Assembly (NCBI RefSeq): GCF_001684955.1
Contig: NZ_MAYF01000356.1
Location: 1 to 64,000, forward strand
Direction of reading: 5' to 3'
DNA length: 64,000 nt
Source: Chryseobacterium contaminans
Lineage (GTDB): Bacteria > Bacteroidota > Bacteroidia > Flavobacteriales > Weeksellaceae
The notes below the pieces were generated by a model, which had not been told where the DNA came from, ran no database searches, and saw only the letters and a program-made list of their open reading frames with translations. How positions within the stretch are numbered: the stretch's first letter is position 1; every line of letters starts with the position of its first letter. This document shows, in pieces, positions 35,429 to 45,134 of the stretch. The position numbers were made by a program, and so were the translations under genes.

Positions 35429-36694
35429 TTAGTAGTTGAATAATGCTTTACCTTCCATTAATTCATTCACTTTCTTTCTTACAGATATAAGAACTTCTTC
35501 GTTTTTGATATTGTCTACTACTTCAGAGATTAATTCTGCAATTGTTTCCATATCATTTTCTTTAAGCCCTCTTGTTGTGATAGCAGCTGTTCCTAATCTG
35601 ATACCAGATGTTGTAAATGGAGACTTATCATCGAAAGGAACCATATTTTTATTACATGTAATATCGGCAAGTACTAATGCTTTTTCTGTTTCTTTACCAT
35701 TTACTCCTTTATTTCTAAGGTCTACCAGCATTAAGTGGTTGTCTGTACCTCCACTTACGATATCAAATCCTCTGTTGATCATCGCTTTTGATAATGCCTG
35801 AGCATTAGCTTTAACCTGTTTTGCATAAGTTTCAAACTGTCCGTCCAAAGCTTCACCAAAGGCAACTGCCTTACCTGCAATAACATGTTCTAGCGGACCA
35901 CCCTGAATTCCTGGGAACACAGCACCATCCAATACCTGGCTCATCATTTTAGTTTCTCCTTTTGGAGTTTTGTGGCCGTATGTATTTTCAAAGTCTTTCC
36001 CCATCATAATCATTCCTCCCCTTGGACCTCTTAAAGTCTTATGAGTTGTAGTGGTTACAACATGGCAGTGTTCAAATGGTGAATTTAATAATCCTTTAGC
36101 TACAAGACCTGCAGGGTGAGCAATATCCGCCCAAAGAGTGGCTCCAATCTCATCTGCAATTTCTCTGAATTTAGCATAATCAAGATCTCTTGAATACGCA
36201 GAGAATCCGGCAATCATCATTTTTGGTCTTTCTCTTAAAGCGACTTCTCTCATTTGATTATAATCGATAAGACCTGTTTCTCTTTCTACTCCGTAAGAAA
36301 CTACTTCATATTGAATTCCTGAGAAGTTTACAGCAGAACCGTGAGTAAGGTGTCCTCCCATTGAAAGGTCCATTCCCATGATCTTATCTCCCGGCTTCAA
36401 AACAGCAAGATAAATGGCAGCATTCGCCTGAGATCCGGAATGTGGCTGTACGTTTACATAGTCTACTCCGAAAAGTTCCTTCGCTCTGTTGATCGCTAAT
36501 GTTTCAACCTCATCTACTACTTCACATCCGCCGTAATATCTTTTTCCGGGATACCCTTCAGCATATTTATTTGTCAGTACACTTCCCATTGCTTTCATCA
36601 CATTTTCAGAAACAAAGTTTTCTGATGCGATAAGTTCTAATCCATGGGCCTGTCTTTGTCTTTCCTTTTCAATCAGGTCGAAAATAATATCCAT
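35429..36694 (-). CDS. glyA: Serine hydroxymethyltransferase
   Basis: GlyA interconverts serine and glycine with transfer of a one-carbon unit to tetrahydrofolate. The 421-residue protein is highly conserved: [23 protein letters not shown] near the N-terminus, [17 protein letters not shown] near 42-58, [16 protein letters not shown] near 81, [14 protein letters not shown] near 190, and the PLP lysine Lys219 in [13 protein letters not shown]. It is monocistronic: a TACATTTG -7 element lies upstream at 36732-36725 and a strong terminator downstream. Confidence 0.97.
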   Translation of the reverse strand: MDIIFDLIEKERQRQAHGLELIASENFVSENVMKAMGSVLTNKYAEGYPGKRYYGGCEVVDEVETLAINRAKELFGVDYVNVQPHSGSQANAAIYLAVLKPGDKIMGMDLSMGGHLTHGSAVNFSGIQYEVVSYGVERETGLIDYNQMREVALRERPKMMIAGFSAYSRDLDYAKFREIADEIGATLWADIAHPAGLVAKGLLNSPFEHCHVVTTTTHKTLRGPRGGMIMMGKDFENTYGHKTPKGETKMMSQVLDGAVFPGIQGGPLEHVIAGKAVAFGEALDGQFETYAKQVKANAQALSKAMINRGFDIVSGGTDNHLMLVDLRNKGVNGKETEKALVLADITCNKNMVPFDDKSPFTTSGIRLGTAAITTRGLKENDMETIAELISEVVDNIKNEEVLISVRKKVNELMEGKALFNY

Positions 36695-36724
36695 TTTACT
36701 TTTAGTTTTTGAAATTTTTCACCC

Positions 36725-36732
36725 CAAATGTA
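36725..36732 (-). promoter_or_regulatory. -7 promoter element (TACATTTG) of glyA
   Basis: This TAnnTTTG match lies 30 bases upstream of the glyA ATG. A TTG lies 26 bp further upstream, slightly outside the usual spacing. Confidence 0.5.
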
Positions 36733-36889
36733 CGGAATTTTCGTTGAGATTTTGGCATCAAAAAATATGATTTTAGACCTGATATTTTATAAAAGCTTTA
36801 AAGTATTGACTATTTATAAATTTTGTTCTTTACATTATTGACATGAGATTTTAACATTGCACTACATCCCTATCAGCAGTTCATCCACC

Positions 36890-37792
36890 TCAAAATTCCT
36901 CGTCTGAAAGCTCTTTATTAACCATAGCTCCGGTTAAATTTCCCTGTGCTACAGCATTCGCTACAGATCGCATCATGGTTACATTATCACCACAGGCAAA
37001 AATTCCGGGAACCGATGTTTTCTGCATAAAATCAACTTTAATAAATCCCTGATCCGTCAATTCACCTCCTAAATCTGAAACATCTATATTCTGTTCAAAC
37101 GGAATTTTAGCATACAAAGCTTTTAAAGCAACAGTATTTCCATTTTTAAAGATTATTCTTTGAATCCTTCCATTTTCATGTTCAATGCTTTTTATTTCAT
37201 CTTCATTTAGGCTGATATCATGAGTCTTCAAATTTTCAACCTGTTCTTTAGTAAGGGTGCATTTTCCATTGGTAAACAGAGTCAATTTTTTGGTCATATT
37301 AAAAATAAGTTTTGAAAACTCAAAAGCCATATCACCGTTAGCTAAAATACCTGTCACTTCATTTTTTATTTCATATCCATGACAATACGGACAATGTAAT
37401 ACAGAAATTCCCCAGCACTCAGCAAAACCAGGAATATCCGGCATGATATCTTTTATTCCGGAAGCTAGAATAATTTTCTTCGCATGGAATCTTTCTCCTG
37501 AAGATAATTTAACTTCAAAACCATCTGCACTCTTTATTAGTTTTGTAACGCTGCCATTATAAAACTCTACAGTTTTATATTGTTCAACGTCGGCTTTTGC
37601 AAGCGATGCTATTTCTTTTGGTACTTTACCGTCATGGGTAATGAAATTATGTGAATAAGGTGTCTGGCTGTTACAAGGCTTTCCTTCGTTAACAATTAAA
37701 ACATTCCTTAAAGATCTTCCTAAGGACATTCCTGCAGATAATCCAGCATAACTTCCTCCGATAATGATCACTTCAAAGTTTTTATTTTGCAT
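36890..37792 (-). CDS. NAD(P)/FAD-dependent oxidoreductase, thioredoxin-reductase-like
   Basis: This flavoprotein disulfide reductase of 300 residues has FAD-binding GGSYAGLSAGMSLGRS at 11-26, an ILASGIKDIMPDIPGF segment near 107, the redox-type motif CPYCHGYE with Cys133 and Cys136, and a C-terminal FAD motif GIFACGDN near 264. Its layout matches thioredoxin reductase, but the CPYC form is that of the small 'thioredoxin reductase-like' group found in many Bacteroidetes, for which a thioredoxin partner is not established. It has a complete promoter (37820-37848) and stands alone. Confidence 0.88.
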   Translation of the reverse strand: MQNKNFEVIIIGGSYAGLSAGMSLGRSLRNVLIVNEGKPCNSQTPYSHNFITHDGKVPKEIASLAKADVEQYKTVEFYNGSVTKLIKSADGFEVKLSSGERFHAKKIILASGIKDIMPDIPGFAECWGISVLHCPYCHGYEIKNEVTGILANGDMAFEFSKLIFNMTKKLTLFTNGKCTLTKEQVENLKTHDISLNEDEIKSIEHENGRIQRIIFKNGNTVALKALYAKIPFEQNIDVSDLGGELTDQGFIKVDFMQKTSVPGIFACGDNVTMMRSVANAVAQGNLTGAMVNKELSDEEF

Positions 37793-37819
37793 GATTCATG
37801 AAATTAATAATTGATATTA

Positions 37820-37848
37820 CAAAGGTAAAATAAAAAACACTAATGCAA
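37820..37848 (-). promoter_or_regulatory. Complete flavobacterial promoter (TTG-N18-TACCTTTG)
   Basis: TTG at 37848-37846 and TACCTTTG at 37827-37820 are separated by 18 bp, within the 17-23 bp consensus. The ATG of the flavoprotein gene is 27 bases downstream. The -33 part lies within the terminator hairpin of the preceding gene. Confidence 0.7.
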
Positions 37849-37870
37849 CATTATTGCAATAGTGTTTTTT
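37832..37870 (-). terminator. Terminator of the GT39-like gene
   Basis: A long near-perfect hairpin (AAAAAACACTA...TAGTGTTTTTT with an inner TGCAA/TTGCA stem) ends in a T-run on either strand. It lies about 57 bases after the stop of the gene ending at 37928. Confidence 0.85.
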
Positions 37871-37927
37871 TATGTTCTTATTCGATTTTATTTATTAATC
37901 TCTACCTCTGATTTCAGCAATAAAATA

Positions 37928-39445
37928 TTAGTTTCTTCCTTTAACTTCAACAATTTCTTCCTGAAGTCTTTTCCGTATGTCTATTTTGGCGCCTTCAAAA
38001 CTGAAAATCGTAGTGCCTTTTTCCCTGGCATACGGATTGGTAACAGAATCAGCTATTATAGCATGTTCAAAAAAAACACCTGTCTCTTTAAGTTCATCTT
38101 CAGGGCGGTTTTTAATTCTGATCAGGTTCTTATATTTCTTACTTAAATCAAACCAATTGATATAATCTGCATTGAATGAAACGGCTTTTATTCCTTTTTT
38201 TGAATAATAATTAATAGCCCCGGCTTGTCCATAGTTATCACAAAGCACCAAAGTATTTCCGGATTTTGATAACCTGGAATATTCTTTATCAACTTTATGT
38301 GCAAGCTCTTTCCAGCCCAACATATCTGCGAAATCCTGAGGTAAGGGATGATCTTTACCGTCTTCCCAACGCAGAAGCCCGAATTTCTTATAAGCTTCAG
38401 TATTTTTTATTATAGATTCCGGACTTTTATTAGGAAAGGCTAGATTATATACAGGTACAAACAGAAGTAAAGGGAGTAAGATACAGACAGGCTTAAGAAA
38501 CCTTTCCCATCCGCGTTCTAAAATATTCTCAAGATAAACAGATCCGAAGCCTATATAAATAGGATAAATACTTATAGCATAATAATCCTTGGCTCTAAAA
38601 AATAAAAATAATGATATGGTGATAACATACCCAAAAAAGAAAAAACGGAGCTTTTCAAAAGGATTGTAAAACAATAAGGCATAAAAACCAAAAGCAATAA
38701 CAAAGGTTACTCCCATGAAGAATAAAAACTGGGATTTTAAAAAATCAAATCTATTAACATTTACCAGTTGCGTTTCGGAAAGTTCTTTCATGTGATGAAT
38801 TACAGGCAAGCCATGCTGATATTGCCAGATGAGATTGGGAAGAATAATCAGTAAAGCTAAAATTGCAGATCCATACACATGAGGGTTTGTAAAAATCCTT
38901 CTTTGCTTGGTTATTAAAAGCGCTGGAATAAATCCTGATGCAAGAAAAGCAATATTATATTTATTCAGAATACCAATTCCGAAGATAATTCCGCCCCAAT
39001 ACAACCATTTTGCTTTTTCGGTGTTTACATATTGTATCAGGATATAGAAGAAGGAAGTCCATAAAAGAACATCCAGTGAATTGGGCTGATAAAGCATATT
39101 CAGCCGAAGTAATGAAGAAAACAATAATCCTAACGAAGCAAGAACAGAGGCAAAAAGACCACCTTTTAATTCTTCAATGGCTTTCCAGACAACAACTATT
39201 GTTAACGCACCAAATAACGCAGGAAAAAACCTTATCCAAAATACCGAATCCCCGAGTATCTTTATCAACCATGATATCCATGAACTAACAGGAGGAACGG
39301 AAAGATAGCCCCAGGCAAGATGACTTCCCTGATCCAAATGCAAGTACTCATCCCGCTGCAGATCATATTCAGGACTTACCAAAATATATTGCAGAACAAA
39401 TTTCACAATGATAAAAAGGATCAGGATCAGATAGCTTTTTTTCAT
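37928..39445 (-). CDS. GT39-like membrane glycosyltransferase
   Basis: This 505-residue protein has about ten hydrophobic segments and the first periplasmic-loop motif of GT39/ArnT-like enzymes: SPEYDLQRDEYLHLDQGSHLAWGYLSVPPVSSW near residues 24-56, with the acidic Asp/Glu residues expected of the active site. Such enzymes use polyprenyl-phosphate sugars on the outer face of the membrane to modify proteins or lipids. I start it at the ATG at 39445, which gives a normal N-terminal membrane helix (MKKSYLILILFIIVKFVLQY). The longer frame would begin at a TTG. Its target is unknown; it is separated from the polysaccharide locus by several unrelated genes. Confidence 0.85.
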   Translation of the reverse strand: MKKSYLILILFIIVKFVLQYILVSPEYDLQRDEYLHLDQGSHLAWGYLSVPPVSSWISWLIKILGDSVFWIRFFPALFGALTIVVVWKAIEELKGGLFASVLASLGLLFSSLLRLNMLYQPNSLDVLLWTSFFYILIQYVNTEKAKWLYWGGIIFGIGILNKYNIAFLASGFIPALLITKQRRIFTNPHVYGSAILALLIILPNLIWQYQHGLPVIHHMKELSETQLVNVNRFDFLKSQFLFFMGVTFVIAFGFYALLFYNPFEKLRFFFFGYVITISLFLFFRAKDYYAISIYPIYIGFGSVYLENILERGWERFLKPVCILLPLLLFVPVYNLAFPNKSPESIIKNTEAYKKFGLLRWEDGKDHPLPQDFADMLGWKELAHKVDKEYSRLSKSGNTLVLCDNYGQAGAINYYSKKGIKAVSFNADYINWFDLSKKYKNLIRIKNRPEDELKETGVFFEHAIIADSVTNPYAREKGTTIFSFEGAKIDIRKRLQEEIVEVKGRN

Positions 39446-39542
39446 GATTATAATTTTATAATTGAAAGATAAATATAGGAAGATGAAAGTTATTTTTATC
39501 CATATTACTGAAAACCATACTAATATAATCTTCAAATAAAAT

Positions 39543-39571
39543 AAAAAATCCCGGAGAAGCTTTCTCCGGGA
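39543..39571 (-). terminator. Terminator of the MacAB-like operon
   Basis: On the minus strand, TCCCGGAGAA-AGC-TTCTCCGGGA is followed by TTTTTTATTTT. It lies 34 bases after the stop of the adaptor gene. Confidence 0.95.
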
Positions 39572-39604
39572 CCTAACAGTTTAAAAATTTATAGTGTCAG
39601 TTTA

Positions 39605-40816
39605 TTATTTTGCCTTTGCTTTTTCTTTTAATTCTTCTTTATCTTTATCAGAAGGATTCCACACTTTCACTTCAGAGTCTTTTGTAATGTTGGATCCTGG
39701 AAGAATCTGAACATTGATTCCGTCGCTGGCTCCAAGTTTTACATATACTTTCTTAAATTTCCCGTCTGGCTGCTTCACTTCTACAAAAGGAACATCTTTT
39801 CCCTGTTTCTTTTCATACTGAACTAAAGATTCATCCAGTAATAAGGCATTTTTCTGAGAGCTTAGTACAATTTCTCCGTTAGCAGAGAATCCGGCTCTGA
39901 TATATTCATTATTAGGATTTTCCACATTTCCTTCTACCGGAAATTTGATGGTTCCTGCATTATCTTTCCCTTTAGGAGCAATCATAGTCAGCTTTCCAGG
40001 AAAAGTTTTATTCTGTAGGGCACCGATAACAATATTCATATCCATCCCTTGTTTCAGTTTTCCTGCCTGCGCTTCATCAATTTCTCCCTTGAAGATCAGG
40101 GAATTTAAATCCGCTACTGAACAGATTGTTGTTCCCGCATTAAAGTTATTCGCTTCAATTACCTGGCTTCCTAATTTTACAGGAACTTCAAGCACTGTTC
40201 CTGATGCTTTGGAACGAATTTGTGTGGTAGCCAAACCTTGCCCCTGAAGCTCAGGAGTAGCTCCGGTTTTCGCGATCTGTAATCTTTTTTGCGCGGTATT
40301 CAATTGCTGCTGAGCATTTTTTAGAGTTTGCTGCTGAGAGAATAACTGCTGCTGAGCATTAAGAAATTCCTGTTTGGAAGCCACTCCCTGCTTATACAGC
40401 TTATCCTGCATATCAAACTGCTTCTGCATATTTCCAACATTCATTTGTGCATTACTGATCTGAATTTGCGCATTCTGAACTTCCTGCTGGGCGGCATTCA
40501 CCTCAGAGATACTTGGTACAATTTTCACGGTAGCAATAAGCTGCCCTACTTCTACCCGGTCTCCTTCCTTCACTAAAATTTTATCGATAATCCCTGTAAT
40601 GTTAGGTTTGATTTCAATTTCTTCCTTTGGAACAATTTTTCCGGTGGCCATTACCTTATCATCCATATTCTGAATGCTAGGTTTACGGGTAAGGAATGCC
40701 TCGCTTTCTTTGGAGTTCGATTTTATAAGATAACCAATCCCTGAGAACAATGCCACTGCAAATAAAAGCCCCAACACTATATAAATGGCTTTTTTCCAAG
40801 TGAATTTCTTTTTCAT
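39605..40816 (-). CDS. macA: Efflux periplasmic adaptor subunit (MacA-like)
   Basis: This membrane-fusion protein (403 residues) has a single N-terminal membrane anchor (about 11-30). A lipoyl half (MATGKIVPKEEIEIKPNITGIIDKILVKEGDRVEVGQLIATV, about 56-97) leads into a long Gln/Asn-rich coiled-coil hairpin (about 103-175), a second lipoyl half (RSKASGTVLEVPVKLGSQV near 197) and beta-barrel/membrane-proximal domains. It bridges an inner-membrane MacB-type ABC transporter to an outer-membrane channel. It is the last gene of an operon with two FtsX-type permease genes and an ABC ATPase. No TolC-like gene is in the window. The substrate is unknown. Confidence 0.9.
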   Translation of the reverse strand: MKKKFTWKKAIYIVLGLLFAVALFSGIGYLIKSNSKESEAFLTRKPSIQNMDDKVMATGKIVPKEEIEIKPNITGIIDKILVKEGDRVEVGQLIATVKIVPSISEVNAAQQEVQNAQIQISNAQMNVGNMQKQFDMQDKLYKQGVASKQEFLNAQQQLFSQQQTLKNAQQQLNTAQKRLQIAKTGATPELQGQGLATTQIRSKASGTVLEVPVKLGSQVIEANNFNAGTTICSVADLNSLIFKGEIDEAQAGKLKQGMDMNIVIGALQNKTFPGKLTMIAPKGKDNAGTIKFPVEGNVENPNNEYIRAGFSANGEIVLSSQKNALLLDESLVQYEKKQGKDVPFVEVKQPDGKFKKVYVKLGASDGINVQILPGSNITKDSEVKVWNPSDKDKEELKEKAKAK

Positions 40817-40938
40817 ATGTATAGTTTATTTTTTTAATTAAAGGATTGAAAGATTTAAAAATTTAAAAAAGATGAATACCATATAGCTACTGATCATTTT
40901 TTATTTTCAAATTTTCAAATTATATCATTTTCAAATTA

Positions 40939-42210
40939 TTATTCTGTTCTTAATGCTTCAATTGGCTTAATTTTCACAGCTCTCTGCGCAGGAATCATTC
41001 CTATAATCAATCCTAAAACAACCATTACTGCCATGGCTGCAAATACGTTTCCGTAATTCACTGTAGGGTTATAGAAAGGAAACGAGTCCTGCCCCTGGGT
41101 GGCTATATTTAAAATCATCAGCACAAAAATCCCAAACATAAACCCTAAAAGTCCTGATGAGAGTGTAATCACTACACTTTCCAGCAAGATCTGATTTCTT
41201 ACTTCTGCCGGTTTTGCGCCCAATGCTCTTCTGATTCCTATTTCCTTGGTTCTTTCTTTTACCGTAATCAAGAGAATGTTGGAAATGGCAATAACCCCAG
41301 CAAGAATAGTTAATGTACCTACAATGATGGTTAAAAGCTGCATTCCGGTGAGGAAACCAGTCAGTTTTTTAAACTCTTTCCCCAGGTTGAAACTTCCAAA
41401 GGCATTGGTATCTTCGGGAGAAATTTTATTTTTTGCTTTTAATACCTGTTTTACTTCTTCTTCCACTCCGTTAACGTTAGCATTGGGCTTGCTTACAATA
41501 GCAAACAGATCAATCTGCTCTCCTGCATTATACATTTTAGTATAGGTAGATAGTGGAATAAAGGCTGTTTGGTCATTCTCAAAACCTCCACCTTTCTTTA
41601 CTCTGAAAACACCAATTACATTGAAGAATATGCCTTTTATATTGATAGACTGCCCTATCGGATTCTCTTTTTTCTTGGAATCAAAAAGATTTTTGTAGAT
41701 TTCTTCTCCTATAACTACTACATTTTTATTTCCGGAAACGTCGGCATCATTGATGTAACGCCCGAAAATAAGTTTCTTTTCTGAAATTTTATTTCCTACT
41801 GCATAATCTCCTGTCAAAGAATAAGTAGCACTTTTCCCGTTTCTTGATATGGATTCTCCCGGTGTTCCTGTAAAGCTCCCTCTTGCATTCTGGGGTGATA
41901 TATAATCTACATCCACCACTTTTCTTTTGAGCATTTCCATATCTGATAAGTTCAAATGAACTTCTCTTCCTTTAGGAAATCCCTCATAAGGAATAGATGT
42001 CTTTTGTGCCCACAGGAAAATAGAGTTGGTAGCAAATCCGGAAAACAATTTATCAAACCCATTCTCCATACCTTTTGCAGCGCCAAGAAGGCTTACATAC
42101 AAAAACATCCCCCATCCTACTCCAATCATGGTAAGGAATGTGCGGAGTTTATTATTCCTCAATGAATAATAAATTTCCTGCCAAGTATCTTTTTTAAATA
42201 TGATATTCAC
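40939..42210 (-). CDS. MacB-type ABC transporter permease
   Basis: This 423-residue membrane protein begins with a membrane segment (KLRTFLTMIGVGWGMFLYVSLLGAAKG near 20-46). A large periplasmic MacB_PCD domain (about 50-270) and three C-terminal FtsX segments follow. The coupling-helix motif ERTKEIGIRRALGAKPAEVRNQILLESV lies near 315-345, and IPAQRAVKIKPIEALRTE closes the protein. It lacks the ATPase domain that E. coli MacB carries; the ATPase is a separate gene here. The start codon is GTG. It resembles the permease directly upstream and probably pairs with it as a heterodimer. Confidence 0.9.
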   Translation of the reverse strand: MNIIFKKDTWQEIYYSLRNNKLRTFLTMIGVGWGMFLYVSLLGAAKGMENGFDKLFSGFATNSIFLWAQKTSIPYEGFPKGREVHLNLSDMEMLKRKVVDVDYISPQNARGSFTGTPGESISRNGKSATYSLTGDYAVGNKISEKKLIFGRYINDADVSGNKNVVVIGEEIYKNLFDSKKKENPIGQSINIKGIFFNVIGVFRVKKGGGFENDQTAFIPLSTYTKMYNAGEQIDLFAIVSKPNANVNGVEEEVKQVLKAKNKISPEDTNAFGSFNLGKEFKKLTGFLTGMQLLTIIVGTLTILAGVIAISNILLITVKERTKEIGIRRALGAKPAEVRNQILLESVVITLSSGLLGFMFGIFVLMILNIATQGQDSFPFYNPTVNYGNVFAAMAVMVVLGLIIGMIPAQRAVKIKPIEALRTE

Positions 42211-42260
42211 CTTTCTGAATTATGAGTTATTAGATTATTTTTTAATTTATATTTTTCTGC

Positions 42261-43493
42261 TTACTCCGTTCTCAATGCCTCAATCGGTTTAATTTTTGAA
42301 GCTCTGTACGCCGGGACAAATCCTGCAATCAGCCCGGAACAAACTAATGCAATAAATGCCATAAAGATAGATCCCCAGCCTACGCTTGGATCTTTGATGA
42401 AAAACTCTTCAAGGCTGTCACCAATCAGGCTTAACGTTAAAACTCCGATTCCTATTCCTACAAATCCTGAGACCACTGTAATTACAACACTTTCCTGAAC
42501 AATCAGAGCAACAATTCCTGCCGGTTTGGCTCCAATAGCTTTTCGTACTCCAATTTCTTTGGTTCTTTCTTTCACAATATACACCATGATATTACTGATC
42601 CCAATAATCCCTGCCAGTAATGTTCCTAATCCAATAAACCCTACAATGGCTGTTAATACTGCCATAAAAGTGAAGGTATCATTCATATTTTTGGCATTAT
42701 TCCATACACGAACTCCGTTTTCGTCATCAGGAGAGACATTTTTTCTTGCTTTTAGCTTATCTTTTAGTTCGTCTCCATATTTGATAGCATCCTGAGGATT
42801 AAGGAGCTTATCATTATAGGCTATATAAATCGTGTTTACAGTATCCGATCCTTTTTTCATCTGCTGAAGAGTGGTAATTGGTACTGTAATATGTCTTTCA
42901 TCCCTGTCCCCACCATCATCTGAAAACACTCCTACCACTTTAAACATGGTTCCATTAATATCCAGCTCTTTACCTATGGAACCTCCGTTTTTAATAAGGT
43001 CTCTCTGAACCATTCTTCCGATAACGGCTACATTCTGCTTCTTGGTGAGATCAAAGGAGTTGATGTAACGTCCTTCAACAAGTTTTCTGTTCTCAATAAC
43101 CTGTTCTCCCGGCTCTGCACCATGAACCTGGTACAACCCACTTTCTTTTCCGTATTTCACCATTAAATTGGTGGCATATCGTGGGCTGGCTGCTCCTACT
43201 TTTTCTTTATCTGTATTGACAAGAAAATCGTAGTCATCATTATTCATACTTACACTTCTGTCAGACTGCAATCCTTTATAGGCTAAGGTTGTTTTTCCTG
43301 TATAAATGGTAATAAGGTTTTTAGCATCTCCTGCAAACCCTTCTGAGAAAGCATTCTGTAACCCTTTCCCAATTCCAAAAAGTACGATGAATATAAACAG
43401 TCCTAAGGCTACCGTAAATCCTGAAAGTACCGTCCGAAGCACATTACTCCGGATAGAACTGAATATTTCCTGCCAACGATCTAGGTCAAACAT
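42261..43493 (-). CDS. MacB-type ABC transporter permease
   Basis: This 410-residue protein has the same layout as the next gene: an N-terminal membrane helix (NVLRTVLSGFTVALGLFIFIVLFGIGKG), a MacB_PCD periplasmic domain, three FtsX helices, the motif ERTKEIGVRKAIGAKPAGIVALIVQESV and the ending VPAYRASKIKPIEALRTE. Two such half-permeases, one ATPase and an adaptor are the usual Bacteroidetes arrangement for MacAB-like efflux or lipoprotein export. The genes are 50 bases apart. Substrate is unknown. Confidence 0.9.
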   Translation of the reverse strand: MFDLDRWQEIFSSIRSNVLRTVLSGFTVALGLFIFIVLFGIGKGLQNAFSEGFAGDAKNLITIYTGKTTLAYKGLQSDRSVSMNNDDYDFLVNTDKEKVGAASPRYATNLMVKYGKESGLYQVHGAEPGEQVIENRKLVEGRYINSFDLTKKQNVAVIGRMVQRDLIKNGGSIGKELDINGTMFKVVGVFSDDGGDRDERHITVPITTLQQMKKGSDTVNTIYIAYNDKLLNPQDAIKYGDELKDKLKARKNVSPDDENGVRVWNNAKNMNDTFTFMAVLTAIVGFIGLGTLLAGIIGISNIMVYIVKERTKEIGVRKAIGAKPAGIVALIVQESVVITVVSGFVGIGIGVLTLSLIGDSLEEFFIKDPSVGWGSIFMAFIALVCSGLIAGFVPAYRASKIKPIEALRTE

Positions 43494-43620
43494 AGTTTTT
43501 ATTTTTTACGATGTAAAAAGTCAATGAGCTGCGCTGTCAATTTTCTTCGAAGTCAATTAATATATTGTCAATTTCTTCTAGGTTAATTTCAAATACAGAA
43601 CGTTATTACTTTTCACGTAT

Positions 43621-43976
43621 CTAATCTTTTTCCAACATTTTGCTTAATAAGATAAATGTGGTCTTAATTAAGTTTTCAATTTTTATTAATTCTTCTCTTC
43701 TGATATAATCACTTTCTATCACTATATCAAAACAAGCATCAAGTTCAATAACGGAACCTCGTGCAATTTCAAAATATCTTTTTCTTTCTAACTCGGATTT
43801 CCTTGAACAACCTTCAGTAATATTCAATATCACAGAAGTGGAAGCTCTCCGTATTTGATCTATTATATTAAACCGTTCACAATCCGAATTCTGGGTAGAA
43901 TTTTATAACATTCAATTCTTAATTCTCTCGCTGATTTATAAACATCAAGTTTATAATGGTTCAGATTTAAAAACAT
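43621..43976 (-). pseudogene. Four-helix-bundle protein gene broken by a frameshift
   Basis: The 70-codon frame ending at 43621 (SVILNITEGCSRKSELERKRYFEIARGSVIELD...) is the C-terminal part of the four-helix-bundle family (also called 23S rRNA intervening-sequence proteins; about 118 residues). The missing N-terminus is present upstream in another frame: from the ATG at 43976 it reads MFLNLNHYKLDVYKSARELR then IECYKILPR. After that the sequence resumes one frame over as NSDCERFNIIDQIRRASTS. The interval is 356 bases, one short of 119 codons, so a single base has been lost near 43887-43894. It lies between the ABC ATPase gene and the first permease gene. A sequencing error would look the same. 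Confidence 0.8.
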
Positions 43977-44056
43977 CTTTTATTTTTTCAAATTCATTTG
44001 TGTTGTTGTCTGTCAAATTCACTTACGAAGCAAAATTGACGATTCACGATTGACTT

Positions 44057-44746
44057 TTACAGTACAATCTGCTTTATAAACTCATCACTTTCAATGATAC
44101 CATCTTTCAGTACTACATTTCTTTTGGTTTGTGCAGCTACGTCCGGTTCGTGGGTTACCACAATGATTGTTTTTCCTTCATTGTTGATATCCTGAAGAAG
44201 CTTCATAATATCATGGGTAGTCTTTGAATCCAATGCTCCGGTAGGCTCATCCGCCAAAACTACTTTAGGATTTGTAATAAGAGCTCTTGCAATGGCTACT
44301 CTTTGCTTCTGTCCCCCTGAAAGTTCATTCGGAAGGTGGTTTGCCCATTGCGCAAGCCCTACTTTTTCAAGGTATTCCAAAGCTTTCTGATTACGTTCCT
44401 TTCTGGGTACATTCTGGTAATATAATGGAAGGGCTACATTTTCAAGCGCTGTTTTATAACTGATAAGGTTAAAAGACTGGAAAATAAATCCTAAAAACTT
44501 ACTTCTGTATTCTGCCGCTTTTACTTCTGATAAATGTTCAATAGGAACACCATCCAGTTCATAGGTTCCTGAATCTTTTTCATCCAGAATACCAATAATG
44601 TTAAGAAGGGTAGATTTTCCGGAACCGGAGCTTCCCATGATGGAAACAAACTCTCCTTCTGAAATATTCAGATTGATTCCCTTCAAAACATGAAGTTTGC
44701 TTTTTCCTGTATCGTATGACTTATGTAAATCCTGAATTACTAACAT
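44057..44746 (-). CDS. ABC transporter ATP-binding protein (MacB/LolD-like)
   Basis: This is a 229-residue ATPase with Walker A SIMGSSGSGKSTLLNIIG near 35-52, Q-loop FIFQSFNLISYKTALENV, signature LSGGQKQRVAIARAL near 141, Walker B KVVLADEPTGALDS and the H-loop VVTHEPDVA. The LSGGQKQR and ADEPTGALDSKT forms place it in the MacB/LolD/FtsE group. It powers the two separate permeases encoded downstream. It is the first gene of the set; the broken four-helix-bundle gene lies between it and the permeases, so one long message is possible but uncertain. Confidence 0.92.
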   Translation of the reverse strand: MLVIQDLHKSYDTGKSKLHVLKGINLNISEGEFVSIMGSSGSGKSTLLNIIGILDEKDSGTYELDGVPIEHLSEVKAAEYRSKFLGFIFQSFNLISYKTALENVALPLYYQNVPRKERNQKALEYLEKVGLAQWANHLPNELSGGQKQRVAIARALITNPKVVLADEPTGALDSKTTHDIMKLLQDINNEGKTIIVVTHEPDVAAQTKRNVVLKDGIIESDEFIKQIVL

Positions 44747-45066
44747 TAAGTGATGTATGTTTTATACCCAATAAGTAGATGATATTTTGAAATTGTTACA
44801 AGAATGAAAATTTATTCAAATATTTTTTTGTTTAACTGTTTAATCCTTTATTTAAAGTAATTTATTGAATTTTGTTTAACTGTAACTTGAGTTTTCCATG
44901 GATTTATCCCCTGTATCCCCTTCCAGCCTATTATTCGAGCCTGTTTCATGTAAATGTGGAAAACTTTTACAGCTAAAAGTCAGCCTATTAGTATTTACCT
45001 CTTTCAAAATCAGTTCTTTTTTTCGAACTTTGTCATTAGATTCTGGTCAGAAAAGAAAACTTATAA

Positions 45067-45075
45067 TGTGAATAA
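45067..45075 (-). promoter_or_regulatory. DnaA box upstream of nrdB
   Basis: TTATTCACA on the minus strand is a perfect match to the DnaA consensus TTATnCACA, about 100 bases before the nrdB start. Confidence 0.45.
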
Positions 45076-45125
45076 CTCAAATTCACAACCACCACAAAAA
45101 CAAAAAGTTACATACCTTCTGAACA

Positions 45126-45134
45126 TTATCCACA
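45126..45134 (+). promoter_or_regulatory. DnaA box upstream of nrdB
   Basis: TTATCCACA on the plus strand is a perfect match to the strong DnaA box, 36 bases before the nrdB start. Confidence 0.5.
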
